From Tenrec ecaudatus (lineage: Eukaryota; Chordata; Mammalia; Afrosoricida; Tenrecidae): DNA of 64,000 nucleotides. The stretch covers positions 28,851 to 92,850 of the forward strand of contig NW_027459201.1 in the NCBI RefSeq assembly GCF_050624435.1, given 5' to 3'. Positions 24,642-37,585 of this stretch are shown piece after piece. The position numbers and the translations under genes are program-made. The notes beneath the pieces were generated by a model that was given only the letters and a program-made list of their open reading frames with translations, ran no database searches and was not told the DNA's origin. Every line of letters starts with the position of its first letter. The first letter of the stretch is position 1.

Positions 24642-26540
24642 CATAGTCCAAGTGCCCGCTAGTTAACCTAGATAGTCCAAGTTCCCGTTCGTTAACCTAG
24701 ATAGTCCAAGTGCCCGCTAGGTAACCTAGACAGTCCAAGTGCCTGCTAGGTAACTTACATAGTCCAAATGCCCGTTCGTTAACCTACATAGTCCAAGGGC
24801 CCACTATTTAACCTAGATCGTCCAAGTGTCTTTGGTTAACCTACATAGTCCAAGTACCCCCAAGGTAACCTATATAGTCCAAGTTCCAGCTATGTAACCT
24901 AGATAGTCCAAGGGCCCGCTAGTTAACCTACATAGTCCAAGTGCCCGCTAGGTAAACTAGATAGTCCAAGTGCCCGCTAAGGAACCTACTTGTCCAAGTG
25001 CACGCTAGTTAACCCAGATAGTCCAAGTGCCCGCTAGTTAACCTAGATAGTCCAAGTGCCACTAGGTAACCTACATAGTGCAAGTGTCCCCTAGTTAACC
25101 TACATAGTCCAAGTGCCCGCTAGTTAACATAGATAGTCCAAGTGCCCACTAGGGAACGTACATAGTCCAAGTTCCCGCTAGGTAACCTAGATAGTGCAAG
25201 TGCCCGGTAGTTAACCTACATAGTCCAAGTGCCCGCTTGGTAACCTGGACAGTCTAAGGGCCCGCTAGTTAACCTACATAGTCCAAGTGCCCGGTAGTTA
25301 ACTTACATAGTTCAAGTGTCCGTAAGGAACATATATAGTCCAAGTGCCCGCTAGGGAACATACAGAGTCTAAGTGCCCGCTAGGGAACCTACGTAGTCGA
25401 TGTGCCCGCTAGGGAATCTACATAGTCAAAGGGCCCGCTAGTTAACATAGATAGTCCAAATACCGCTAGTTAATCTACATAGTTCAAGGGTCTGCTAGTT
25501 AACCTACATAGTCCAAGTGCCCGTTTGTTAACATAGATAGGCCAAGTGCCTGCTAGGTAACCTATACAGTCCAAGTGCCCGCTAGGTTACCTACATAGTC
25601 CAAGTGCAAGTTCGTTAACCTACATAGTCAAAGTGCCTGCTAGGTAACCCTAAATAGTCCAAGTGCCCGCTAGGGAACCTACATAGTCCAAGCGCCCGCT
25701 AGGCAACCTAGATAGTCCAATTGCCCGTTAGCTAACATAGATAATCGAAGTGTCCGCTAGTTAACCTACATAGTCCAAGTGCCCGTTCGTTAACGTAGAT
25801 AGGCCAAGTGCCTGCTAGGTAACCTAGACAGTCCAAGTGCCCGCTAGGTTACCTACATAGTCCAAGTGCACGTTCGTTAACCTAGATAGTCAAAGTGCCT
25901 GCTAGTTAACCCTAAATAGTCCAAGTGCCCGCTCGGTAACCTAGATAGTGCAATTGCCCGTTAGCTAACCTAGATAGTCGAAGTGTCCGCTAGTTAACCT
26001 ACATAGTCCAAGAGCCCTTTCGTTAACGTAGATAGGCCACGTGTCTGCTAGGTAACCTAGACAGTCCAAGTGCCCGCAAGGTTACCTACATAGTCCAAGT
26101 GCACGTTCGTTAACCTAGATAGTCCAAGTGCCCGCTGGTAACCTACATAGTCCAAGGGCCCGCTTGGTAACCTTGATAGTCCAAGTGCCTTCTAGTTAAC
26201 CTACATAGTCCAAGTGCCCGCTAGGTAACCTACATAGTCCAAGTGCCCACTAGGTAACCTAAATAATCCAAATGCCCGCTAGGGAAACTACATAGTCCAA
26301 GTGCCCGCTAGGTAACCTACATAGTCCAAGTGCACGCTAGTAAACCTAGGTAGTCCAAGGGCCCGCTAGTTAATCTAGATAGTCCAAGTGCCCGCTAGTT
26401 AACCTAGATAGTCCATGTACCCGCTAGTTAACCTAGATCGTCTAAGTGCCCGCTAGTTAACCTAGATAGTCCAAGTGCCCGCTAGTTAACCTACATAGTC
26501 CAAGGGCCCTCTAGTTAACCTAGATAGTCCAAGTGCACGC

Positions 26541-29344
26541 TACGGGACGTACATAGTCCAATTGCCCGCTAGGTAACCTAGATAGTCCAAGTGTCCGCTA
26601 GTTAACCTACATAGTCCAAGTGCCCCCTAGGTAACCTAGATAGTCCAAGGTCCTGCTAGTTAACCTACATAGTCCAAGTGCCCGATAGGGAACCTACATA
26701 TTCCAAGTGCCCGTTAGGGAACCTAGATAGTCAAAGTGCCCGCAGGGAACCTATATAGTCCAAGTGCCCGCTAGGGAACCTACATAGTCAAAGTACCCGC
26801 TAGGGAACCTGCATTGTGCAAGTGCCCGCTAGTTAACCTAGATAGTCCTAGTGCCCGCTAGTTAACCTAGATAGTCCAAGTGCCCGCTAGTTAACCATGA
26901 TCATCCAAGTGCCCGCTAGTTAACCTACATAGTCCAAGTGCCTAATAGGGAACCTACATAGTCCAAGTGCCCGCAGAGGAACCTACATAGTCCAAGTGCC
27001 CGTTAGGGAACCTAGATAGTCCAAGTGCCCGTAGGGAACCTATATAGTCCAAGTGCCCGCTAGGGAACCTACATAGTCAAAGTGCCCGCTAGGGAACCTG
27101 CACTGTGCAAGTGCCCGCTAGTTAACCTAGATAGTCCTAGTGCCCGCTAGTTAACCTAGATAGTCGAAGTGCCCGATAGTTAACCTACATAGTCCAAGGT
27201 CAGCTAGTTAACCTAGATAGTCCAAGTGCCCGCTAGTTAACCTTCATAGTCCAAGTTCCCGCTAGGTAACCTAGATAGTTCAAGTGCCCGTTACCTAACC
27301 TAGATAATCCAATTGCCCACTATGCAACATACATAGTCCAAGTGCCCATTCGTTAACCTAGAAGTCCAAGTGCCCGCTAGGTAACCTACATAGTCCAAAT
27401 GCCCATTCGGTAACCTAGATATTCCAAGTGCCCGCTAATTAACCTACAGAGTCCAAGTGCCCGCAAGGAAACCTACATAGTCCAAGTGTCCGCTAGTTAA
27501 CATAGATAGTCCAAGTGCCCGTTCATTAACCTAGATAGTCCAAGTGCCCGCTACGTAACCTAGATAGTGCAAGTGCCCACTAGGTAACCTACATAGTCCA
27601 AGTGCCCGCTAGTTAACCTAGATAGTCCAAGTTCCCGTTCGTTAACCTAGATAGTCCAAGTGCCCGCTAGGTAACCCAGACAGTCCAAGTGCCTGCTAGG
27701 TAACTTACATAGTCCAAATGCCCGTTCGTTAACCTACATAGTCCAAGGGCCCACTATTTAACCTAGATCGTCCAAGTGTCTTTGGTTAACCTACATAGTC
27801 CAAGTGCCCCCAAGGTAACCTATATAGTCCAAGTTCCAGCTATGTAACCTAGATAGTCCAAGGGCCCGCTAGTTAACCTACATAGTCCAAGTGCCCGCTA
27901 GGTAAACTAGATAGTCCAAGTGCCCGCTAAGGAACCTACATAGTCCAAGTGCACGCTAGTTAACCCAGATAGTCCAAGTGCCCGCTAGTTAACCTAGATA
28001 GTCCAAGTGCCACTAGGTAACCTACATAGTGCAAGTGTCCCCTAGTTAACCTACATAGTCCAAGTGCCCGCTAGTTAACATAGATATTCCAAGTGCCCAC
28101 TAGGGAACGTACATAGTCCAAGTGCCCGCTAGGTAACCTAGATAGTGCAAGTGCCCGGTAGTTAACCTACATAGTCCAAGTGCCCGCTAGGTAACCTGGA
28201 TAGTCTAAAGGCCCGCTAGTTAACCTACATAGTCGAAGTGCCCGTTAGTTAACTTACATAGTTCAAGTGTCCATAAGGAACATATATAATCCAAGTGCCC
28301 GCTAGGGAACATACAGGGTCTAAGTGCCCGCTAGGGAATCTACGTAGTCGAAGTGCCCGCTAGGGAATCTACATAGTCAAAGGGCCCGCTAGTTAACATA
28401 AATAGTCCAAGTACCGCTAGTTAATCTACATAGTTCAAGGGCCCGCTAGTTAACCTACATAGTCCAAGTGCCTGATAGGGAACCTACAGAGTTCAAGTGG
28501 CCGCAGAGGAGCCTACATAGTCCAAGTGCCCGTTAGGGAACCTACATAGTCCAATTGCCCGTTAGCTAACCTAGATAGTCGAAGTGTCCACTAGTTAACC
28601 TACATAGTCCAAGTGCCCGTTTGTTAACATAGATAGGCCAAGTGCCTGCTAGGTAACCTAGACAGTCCAAGTGCCTGCTAGGTTACCTACATAGTCCAAG
28701 TGCACGTTCGTTAACCTAGATAGTCAAAGTGCCTGCTAGGTAACCCTAAATAGTCCAAGTGCCCGCTAGGGAACCTACATAGTCCACGCGCCCGCTATGT
28801 AACCTAGATAGTCCAATTGCCCGTTAGCTAACATAGATAATCGAAGTGTCCGCTAGTTAACCTACATAGTCCAAGTGCCCTTTCGTTAACATAGATAGGC
28901 CACGTGTCTGCTAGGTAACCTAGACAGTCCAAGTGCCCTCTAGGTTACCTACATAGTCCAAGTGCATGTTCGTTAACCTAGATAGTCCAAGTGCCCGCTG
29001 GTAACCTACATAGTCCAAGGGCCCGCTTGGTAACCTTGATAGTCCAAGTGCCTTCTAGTTAACCTACATAGTCCAAGTGCCCGCTAGGTAACCTACATAG
29101 TCCAAGTGCCCACTAGGTAACCTAAATAATCCAAATGCCTGCTAGGGAAACTACATAGTCCATGTGCCCGCTAGTTAACCTAGATAGTCCAAGTGCCCGC
29201 TAGTAAACCTAGATAGTCCAAGGGCCCGCTAGTTAATCTAGATAGTCCAAGTGCCCGCTAGTTAACCTAGATAGTCCAAGTGCCCGCTAGTTAACCTACA
29301 TAGTCCAAGGGCCCTCTAGTTAACCTAGATAGTCCAAGTGCCCG
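26541..29344 (+). repeat. 2.8-kb HOR, unit 1 (about 2,805 bp)
   Basis: CTACGGGACGTACATAG at 26540 recurs at 29345. Other anchors are shifted by 2,776 bp: CCTAATAGGG at 26941 and 29717, the shortened monomer CCTAGAAGT at 27362 and 30138, and GTCTTTGG at 27781 and 30557. The 29-bp excess in unit 1 is one extra monomer near 26.85 kb. About 96 monomers make up the unit. Differences between units are few, for example AGAAGTCCAAG at 27360 against AGAAGTAAAAG at 30136. Confidence 0.82.
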
Positions 29345-32120
29345 CTACGGGACGTACATAGTCCAATTGCCCGCTAGGTAACCTAGATAGTCCAAGTGTC
29401 CGCTAGTTAACCTACATAGTCCAAGTGCCCCCTAGGTAACCTAGATAGTCCAAGGTCCTGCTAGTTAACCTACATAGTCCAAGTGCCCGATAGGGAACCT
29501 ACATATTCCAAGTGCCCGTTAGGAAACCTAGATAGTCCAAGTGCCCGCAGGGAACCTATATAGTCCAAGTGCCCGCTAGGGAACCTACATAGTCAAAGTG
29601 CCCGCTAGGGAACCTGCATTGTGCAAGTGCCCGCTAGTTAACCTAGATAGTCCAAGTGCCCGCTAGTTAACCTTGATCATCCAAGTGCCCGCTAGTTAAC
29701 CTACATAGTCCAAGTGCCTAATAGGGAACCTACATAGTCCAAGTGCCCGCAGAGGAACCTACATAGTCCAAGTGCCCGTTAGGGAACCTAGATAGTCCAA
29801 GTGCCCGTAGGGAACCTATATAGTCCAAGTGCCCGCTAGGGAACCTACATAGTCAAAGTGCCCGCTAGGGAACCTGCACTGTGCAAGTGCCCGCTAGTTA
29901 ACCTAGATAGTCCTAGTGCCCGCTAGTTAACCTAGATAGTCGAAGTGCCCGATAGTTAACCTACATAGTCCAAGGTCAGCTAGTTAACCTAGATAGTCCA
30001 AGTGCCCGCTAGTTAACCTTCATAGTCCAAGTTCCCGCTAGGTAACCTAGATAGTTCAAGTGCCCGTTACCTAACCTAGATAATCCAATTGCCCACTATG
30101 CAACATACATAGTCCAAGTGCCCATTCGTTAACCTAGAAGTAAAAGTGCCCGCTAGGTAACCTACATAGTCCAAATGCCCATTCGGTAACCTAGATATTC
30201 CAAGTGCCCGCTAATTAACCTACAGAGTCCAAGTGCCCGCAAGGTAACCTACATAGTCCAAGTGTCCGCTAGTTAACATAGATAGTCCAAGTGCCCGTTC
30301 GTTAACCTAGATATTCCAAGTGCCCGCTACGTAACCTAGATAGTGCAAGTGCCCACTAGGTAACCTACATAGTCCAAGTGCCCGCTAGTTAACCTAGATA
30401 GTCCAAGTTCCCGTTCGTTAACCTAGATAGTCCAAGTGCCCGCTAGGTAACCCAGACAGTCCAAGTGCCTGCTAGGTAACTTACATAGTCCAAATGCCCA
30501 TTCGTTAACCTACATAGTCCAAGGGCCCACTATTTAACCTAGATCGTCCAAGTGTCTTTGGTTAACCTACATAGTCCAAGTGCCCCCAAGGTAACCTATA
30601 TAGTCCAAGTTCCAGCTATGTAACCTAGATAGTCCAAGGGCCCGCTAGTTAACCTACATAGTCCAAGTGCCCGCTAGGTAAACTAGATAGTCCAAGTGCC
30701 CGCTAAGGAACCTACATAGTCCAAGTGCAAGCTAGTTAACCCAGATAGTCCAAGTGCCCGCTAGTTAACCTAGATAGTCCAAGTGCCACTAGGTAACCTA
30801 CATAGTGCAAGTGTCCCCTAGTTAACCTACATAGTCCAAGTGCCCGCTAGTTAACATAGATATTCCAAGTGCCCACTAGGGAACGTACATAGTCCAAGTG
30901 CCCGCTAGGTAACCTAGATAGTGCAAGTGCCCGGTAGTTAACCTACATAGTCCAAGTGCCCGCTAGGTAACCTGGATAGTCTAAAGGCCCGCTAGTTAAC
31001 CTACATAGTCGAAGTGCCCGTTAGTTAACTTACATAGTTCAAGTGTCCATAAGGAACATATATAATCCAAGTGCCCGCTAGGGAACATACAGAGTCTAAG
31101 TGCCCGCTAGGGAATCTACATAGTCGAAGTGCCCGCTAGGGAATCTACATAGTCAAAGGGCCCGCTAGTTAACATAGATAGTCCAAGTACCGCTAGTTAA
31201 TCTACATAGTTCAAGGGCCCGCTAGTTAACCTACATAGTCCAAGTGCCTGATAGGGAACCTACAGAGTTCAAGTGGCCGCAGAGGAGCCTACATAGTCCA
31301 AGTGCCCGTTAGGGAACCTACATAGTCCAATTGCCCGTTAGCTAACCTAGATAGTCGAAGTGTCCACTAGTTAACCTACATAGTCCAAGTGCCCGTTTGT
31401 TAACATAGATAGGCCAAGTGCCTGCTAGGTAACCTAGACAGTCCAAGTGCCTGCTAGGTTACCTACATAGTCCAAGTGCACGTTCGTTAACCTAGATAGT
31501 CAAAGTGCCTGCTAGGTAACCCTAAATAGTCCAAGTGCCCGCTAGGGAACCTACATAGTCCACGCGCCCGCTATGTAACCTAGATAGTCCAATTGCCCGT
31601 TAGCTAACATAGATAATCGAAGTGTCCGCTAGTTAACCTACATAGTCCAAGTGCCCTTTCGTTAACATAGATAGGCCACGTGTCTGCTAGGTAACCTAGA
31701 CAGTCCAAGTGCCCTCTAGGTTACCTACATAGTCCAAGTGCATGTTCGTTAACCTAGATAGTCCAAGTGCCCGCTGGTAACCTACATAGTCCAAGGGCCC
31801 GCTTGGTAACCTTGATAGTCCAAGTGCCTTCTAGTTAACCTACATAGTCCAAGTGCCCGCTAGGTAACCTACATAGTCCAAGTGCCCACTAGGTAACCTA
31901 AATAATCCAAATGCCTGCTAGGGAAACTACATAGTCCATGTGCCCGCTAGTTAACCTAGATAGTCCAAGTGCCCGCTAGTAAACCTAGATAGTCCAAGGG
32001 CCCGCTAGTTAATCTAGATAGTCCAAGTGCCCGCTAGTTAACCTAGATAGTCCAAGTGCCCGCTAGTTAACCTACATAGTCCAAGGGCCCTCTAGTTAAC
32101 CTAGATAGTCCAAGTGCCCG
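29345..32120 (+). repeat. 2.8-kb HOR, unit 2 (2,776 bp)
   Basis: This is the exact-length unit between CTACGGGACG at 29345 and 32121. All anchors keep a 2,776-bp shift to both neighbours (CCTAATAGGG at 29717 and 32493, CCTAGAAGT at 30138 and 32914, GTCTTTGG at 30557 and 33333). Its private changes include AGAAGTAAAAG (30136) and GCAAGCTAGTTAACCC near 30728 where unit 1 has GCACGCTAG. Confidence 0.82.
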
Positions 32121-35100
32121 CTACGGGACGTACATAGTCCAATTGCCCGCTAGGTAACCTAGATAGTCCAAGTGTCCGCTAGTTAACCTACATAGTCCAA
32201 GTGACCCCTAGGTAACCTAGATAGTCCAAGGTCCTGCTAGTTAACCTACATAGTCCAAGTGCCCGATAGGGAACCTACATATTCCAAGTGCCCGTTAGGA
32301 AACCTAGATAGTCCAAGTGCCCGCAGGGAACCTATATAGTCCAAGTGCCCGCTAGGGAACCTACATAGTCAAAGTGCCCGCTAGGGAACCTGCATTGTGC
32401 AAGTGCCCGCTAGTTAACCTAGATAGTCCAAGTGCCCGCTAGTTAACCTTGATCATCCAAGTGCCCGCTAGTTAACCTACATAGTCCAAGTGCCTAATAG
32501 GGAACCTACATAGTCCAAGTGCCCGCAGAGGAACCTACATAGTCCAAGTGCCCGTTAGGGAACCTAGATAGTCCAACAGCCCGTAGGGAACCTATATAGT
32601 CCAAGTGCCCGCTAGGGAACCTACATAGTCAAAGTGCCCGCTAGGGAACCTGCACTGTGCAAGTGCCCGCTAGTTAACCTAGATAGTCCTAGTGCCCGCT
32701 AGTTAACCTAGATAGTCGAAGTGCCCGATAGTTAACCTACATAGTCCAAGGTCAGCTAGTTAACCTAGATAGTCCAAGTGCCCGCTAGTTAACCTTCATA
32801 GTCCAAGTTCCCGCTAGGTAACCTAGATAGTTCAAGTGCCCGTTACCTAACCTAGATAATCCAATTGCCCACTATGCAACATACATAGTCCAAGTGCCCA
32901 TTCGTTAACCTAGAAGTCCAAGTGCCCGCTAGGTAACCTACATAGTCCAAATGCCCATTCGGTAACCTAGATATTCCAAGTGCCCGCTAATTAACCTACA
33001 GAGTCCAAGTGCCCGCAAGGTAACCTACATAGTCCAAGTGTCCGCTAGTTAACATAGATAGTCCAAGTGCCCGTTCGTTAACCTAGATAGTCCAAGTGCC
33101 CGCTACGTAACCTAGATAGTGCAAGTGCCCACAAGGTAACCTACATAGTCCAAGTGCCCGCTAGTTAACCTAGATAGTCCAAGTTCCCGTTCGTTAACCT
33201 AGATAGTCCAAGTGCCCGCTAGGTAACCCAGACAGTCCAAGTGCCTGCTAGGTAACTTACATAGTCCAAATGCCCGTTCGTTAACCTACATAGTCCAAGG
33301 GCCCACTATTTAACCTAGATCGTCCAAGTGTCTTTGGTTAACCTACATAGTCCAAGTGCTCCCAAGGTAACCTATATAGTCCAAGTTCCAGCTATGTAAC
33401 CTAGATAGTCCAAGGGCCCGCTAGTTAACCTACATAGTCCAAGTGCCCGCTAGGTAAACTAGATAGTCCAAGTGCCCGCTAAGGAACCTACATAGTCCAA
33501 GTGCACGCTAGTTAACCCAGATAGTCCAAGTGCCCGCTAGTTAACCTAGATAGTCCAAGTGCCACTAGGTAACCTACATAGTGCAAGTGTCCCCTGGTTA
33601 ACCTACATAGTCCAAGTGCCCGCTAGTTAACATAGATAGTCCAAGTGCCCACTAGGGAACGTACATAGTCCAAGTTCCCGCTAGGTAACCTAGATAGTGC
33701 AAGTGCCCGGTAGTTAACCTACATAGTCCAAGTGCCCGCTTGGTAACCTGGATAGTCTAAGGGCCCGCTAGTTAACCTACATAGTCCAAGTGCCCGGTAG
33801 TTAACTTACATAGTTCAAGTGTCCGTAAGGAACATATATAGTCCAAGTGCCCGCTAGGGAACATACAGAGTCTAAGTGCCCGCTAGGGAACCTACGTAGT
33901 CGATGTGCCCGCTAGGGAATCTACATAGTCAAAGGGCCCGCTAGTTAACATAGATAGTCCAAATACCGCTAGTTAATCTACATAGTTCAAGGGTCTGCTA
34001 GTTAACCTACATAGTCCAAGTGCCCGTTTGTTAACATAGATAGGCCAAGTGCCTGCTAGGTAACCTATACAGTCCAAGTGCCCGCTAGGTTACCTACATA
34101 GTCCAAGTGCAAGTTCGTTAACCTACATAGTCAAAGTGCCTGCTAGGTAACCCTAAATAGTCCAAGTGCCCGCTAGGGAACCTACATAGTCCAAGCGCCC
34201 GCTAGGCAACCTAGATAGTCCAATTGCCCGGTAGCTAACATAGATAATCGAAGTGTCCGCTAGTTAACCTACATAGTCCAAGTGCCCGTTCGTTAACGTA
34301 GATAGGCCAAGTGCCTGCTAGGTAACCTAGACAGTCCAAGTGCCCGCTAGGTTACCTACATAGTCCAAGTGCACGTTCGTTAACCTAGATAGTCAAAGTG
34401 CCTGCTAGGTAACCCTAAATAGTCCAAGTGCCCGCTCGGTAACCTAGATAGTGCAATTGCCCGTTAGCTAACCTAGATAGTCGATGTGTCCGCTAGTTAA
34501 CCTACATAGTCCAAGAGCCCTTTCGTTAACGTAGATAGGCCACGTGTCTGCTAGGTAACCTAGACAGTCCAAGTGCCCGCAAGGTTACCTACATAGTCCA
34601 AGTGCACGTTCGTTAACCTAGATAGTCCAAGTGCCCGCTGGTAACCTACATAGTCCAAGGGCCCGCTTGGTAACCTTGATAGTCCAAGTGCCTTCTAGTT
34701 AACCTACATAGTCCAAGTGCACGCTAGGTAACCTACATAGTCCAAGTGCCCACTAGGTAACCTAAATAATCCAAATGCCCGCTAGGGAAACTACATAGTC
34801 CAAGTGCCCGCTAGTTAACCTAGATAGTCCAAGTGCACGCTAGTAAACCTAGGTAGTCCAAGGGCCCGCTAGTTAATCTAGATAGTCCAAGTGCCCGCTA
34901 GTTAACCTAGATAGTCCAAGTACCCGCTAGTTAACCTAGATCGTCTAAGTGCCCGCTAGTTAACCTAGATAATCCAAGTACCCGCTAGTTAACCTACATA
35001 GTCCCAGGGCCCTCTAGTTAACCTAGATAGTCCAAGTGTCCGCTAGGGGACGTTCATAGTCCAAGTGCCCGCTAGGTAACCTAGATAGTGCAAGTGCCCG

Positions 35101-35275
35101 CTAGGTAACCTACATAGTCCAAATGCCCGTTCGGTAACCTAGATAGTCCAAGTGCCCGCTAATTAACCTACATAGTCCAAGTGCCCGCTAGGTAAACTAG
35201 ATAGTCCAAGTGCCCGCTAAGGAACCTACATAGTCCAAGTGCACTCTAGTTAACCCAGATAGTCCAAGTGCCCGC
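32121..35275 (+). repeat. 2.8-kb HOR, unit 3, hybrid with the 10.9-12.6-kb type
   Basis: The first ~1.2 kb is parallel to units 1 and 2, with a small oddity GTCCAACAGCCCG near 32574. After GTCTTTGG (33333) it takes the variants of another family: GTGCTCCCAAGG (33357), CTACGTAGTCGATGTG (33893), AAATACCGCTAG and GGGTCTGCTAG, as found at 10.9-12 kb, 15.4-16.1 kb and 24.8-26 kb. It continues to CTAGGGGACGTTCATAG (about 35043) and CTAAGGGACG (35276). The unit is thus a recombinant of two HOR classes and is longer, at about 3,155 bp. Confidence 0.72.
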
Positions 35276-36255
35276 TAAGGGACGTACATAGTCCAATTGC
35301 CCGCTAGGTAACCTAGATTGTCCAAGTGTCCGCTAGTTAACCTACATAGTCCAAGTGCCCCCTAGGTAACCTAGATAGTCCAAGGTCCTGCTAGTTAACC
35401 TATATAGTCCAAGTGCCCGATAGGGACCCTACATATTCCAAGTGCCCGTTAGGAAACCTAGATAGTCCAAGTGCCCGCAGGGAACCTATATAGTCCAAGT
35501 GCCCACTAGGGAACCTACATAGTCAAAGTGCCCGCTAGGGAACCTGCATTGTGCAATTGCCCGCTAGTTAACCTAGATAGTCCTAGTGCCCGCTAGTTAA
35601 CCTATATAGTCCAAGTGCCCGCTAGTTAACCTTGATCATCCAAGTGCCCGCTAGTTAACCTACATAGTCCAAGTGCCTAATAGGGAACCTACATAGTCCA
35701 AGTGCCCGCAGAGGAACCTACATAGTCCAAGTGCCCGTTAGGGAACCTAGATATTCCAAGTGCCCGTAGGGAACCTATATAGTCCAAGTGCCCGCTAGGG
35801 AACCTACATAGTCAAAGTGCCCGCTAGGGAACCTGCACTGTGCAAGTGCCCGCTAGTTAACCTAGATTGTCCTAGTGCCCGCTAGTTAACCTAGATAGTC
35901 GAAGTGCCCGATAGTTAACCTACATAGTCCAAGGTCAGCTAGTTAACCTAGATAGTCCAAGTGCCCGCTAGTTAACCTACATAGTCCAAGTTCCCGCTAG
36001 GTAACCTAGATAGTTCAAGTGCCCGTTACCTAACCTAGATAATCCAATTGCCCACTATGCAACATACATAGTCCAAGTGCCCTCTAGTTAACGTAGATAG
36101 TCCAAGTGCCGCTAGTTAATCTACATAGTTTAAGGGCCCGCTAGTTAAGCTACATAGTCCAACTACCCGCTAGTTAACCTAGATCGTCCACGTGTCCGCT
36201 AGTTAACCTACATAGTACAAGTGCCCGCTAGGGAACCTACATAGTCCAAGTGCCT
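35276..36255 (+). repeat. Linker block before the 1,330-bp triplet
   Basis: To about 36065 this follows the series after CTACGGGACG in the 2.8-kb HOR (CCTAATAGGG at 35676, CGCAGAGGAACC, GCCCACTATGC). From about 36075 the variants change (CCCTCTAGTTAACG, GTTTAAGGGCCC, CAACTACCCGC, CCACGTGTCCGC) and lead into the triplet. The 36075-36255 part has no obvious second copy in the window. Confidence 0.6.
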
Positions 36256-37585
36256 GCTAGGGAACCTACATAGTCCAAGTGCCCGCTCTGGAACATACAT
36301 AGTCCAAGTGCCCTCTAGGGAATCTACATAGTCCAAGGGCCTGCTACTTAACGTAGATAGTCCAAGTGCCGCTAGTTAATCAACATAGTCCAAGGGCCTG
36401 CTAGTTAACCTACACAGTCCAAGGGCCCGCTAGTTAACCTACATCGTCCAAGGGCCCGCTAGTTAATCTACAAGGTCCAAGTGCCCGCTAGGTAACTAAT
36501 ATACTCCAAATGCCCGCTAGGGACCCTAATAGTGCAAATGCCCGCTAGTTAACCTAGATAGTCCAAGTGCTCGCTAGTTAACATAGATAGTCCAAGTGCC
36601 CGCTAGTTAACCTAGATAGACCAAGTGCCCGCTAGGGAACCTATCTAGTCCAAGTGCCCGATAGGGAACCTACATAGTCCAAGTGCCCACTAGTTAACAT
36701 AGATAGTCCAAGTACCCGCTAGAAAACGTACATAGTCCAAGTGCCCGCTAGGTAACGTACATAGTCCAAGTGCCCACTAGGTAACCTAGACTGTCCAATT
36801 GCCCCCTAGTTAACCTAGACAGTCCAAGTACCCGATAGGGAACCTACATAGTCCAAGTGCCCGCTATGTAACCTAGATTGTCCAATTGCCCGTTAGCTAA
36901 CCTAGATAGTTGAAGTGTCCGCTAGTTAACCTACATATTCCAAGTGCCCGTTCGTTAACGTAGATAGGCCAAGTGCCTGCTAGGTAACCCAGACAGTCCA
37001 AGTGCCCGCTAGGTTACCTACATAGTCCAAGTGCACGTTCGTTAACCTAGATAGTCAAAGTGCCTGCTAGGTAACCTAAATAGTCCAAGTGCCCGCTAGG
37101 GAACCTACATAGTCCAAGTGCCCGCTAGGTAACCTAGATAGTCAAATTGCCCGTTAGCTAACCTAGATAATCGAAGGGTCCGCTAGTTAACCTACATAGT
37201 CCAAGTGCCCGTTCGTTAACGTAGATAGGCCAAGTGCCTGCTAGGTAACCTAGACAGTCCAAGTGCCCGCTAGGTAACCTAGATAGTCCAAGTGCCCGCT
37301 AGGGTAAGTACATAGTTCAATTGCCCGCTAGGAAACCTAGATTGTCCAAGTATCCGCTAGTTAACCTACATACTCCAAGTGCCCCCTAGGTAACCTAGAT
37401 AGTCCAAGGTCCTGCTAGTTAACCTACATAGTCCAATGCCCGATAGGGAAACTACAAAGTCCAAGTGCACGCTGAGGAACCTACATAGTCCAAGTGCCCG
37501 ATAGGGAACCTACATAGTCCAAGTGCCCTTTAGGGAACCTAGATAGTCCAAGTGCCCGTAGGGAACCTATATAGTCCAAGTGCCC
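36256..37585 (+). repeat. 1,330-bp HOR, copy 1 of 3
   Basis: Identity with the next unit starts at 36256, where CCTGCTAGG (T at 36255) meets CCCGCTAGG (C at 37585). Markers such as CGCTCTGGAACATACATAG (36285), GGGACCCTAATAGTGC (about 36520), AGAAAACGTACATAG and AGGGTAAGTACATAG recur at +1,330 and +2,660. About 46 monomers form the unit. I found no base difference between this copy and copy 3 by eye. It includes most of the region in which the TAA of GTTAAC is replaced by GGGAAC in several consecutive monomers. Confidence 0.9.

Larger units (their letters stand above)
16696..26380 (+). repeat. Right copy of the ~14-kb-offset duplication
   Basis: This is the counterpart of 2500-12440. The left junction is sharp: up to 16695 the sequence follows the HOR type seen at 15.8 kb (GTAAGGAACATATATAG), and from 16696 it continues as CAATTGCCCGCTATGC, the type found at 2500. 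The switch preserves the 29-bp register. The right end is near 26380, where one additional monomer breaks the offset; near 26.5 kb the sequence then skips to the type found at 14.16 kb. Confidence 0.72.
9440..31377 (+). repeat. Long duplication, copy A (~21.9 kb)
   Basis: The same series of monomer variants occurs here and from 41255 to the window end. The offset is 31,815 bp from 9.44 kb to about 17.9 kb (anchors 9461/41276, 9991/41806, 10890/42705, 15375/47190, 17282/49097), then 32,276 bp (20001/52277, 24831/57107), then 32,623 bp (27781/60404, 31338/63961). The two steps, +461 and +347, are single unit gains in copy B. Only occasional base differences were noticed, so the duplication is recent or continuously homogenised. 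No gene content is carried along. Confidence 0.85.

Noticed and set aside
36066..36255. Possible unique (non-satellite) island before the 1,330-bp triplet
   Set aside because: The variants are unusual (GTTTAAGGG, CAACTACCCGC, TTAAGCTACATAG), but every stretch still aligns to the 29-bp monomer.
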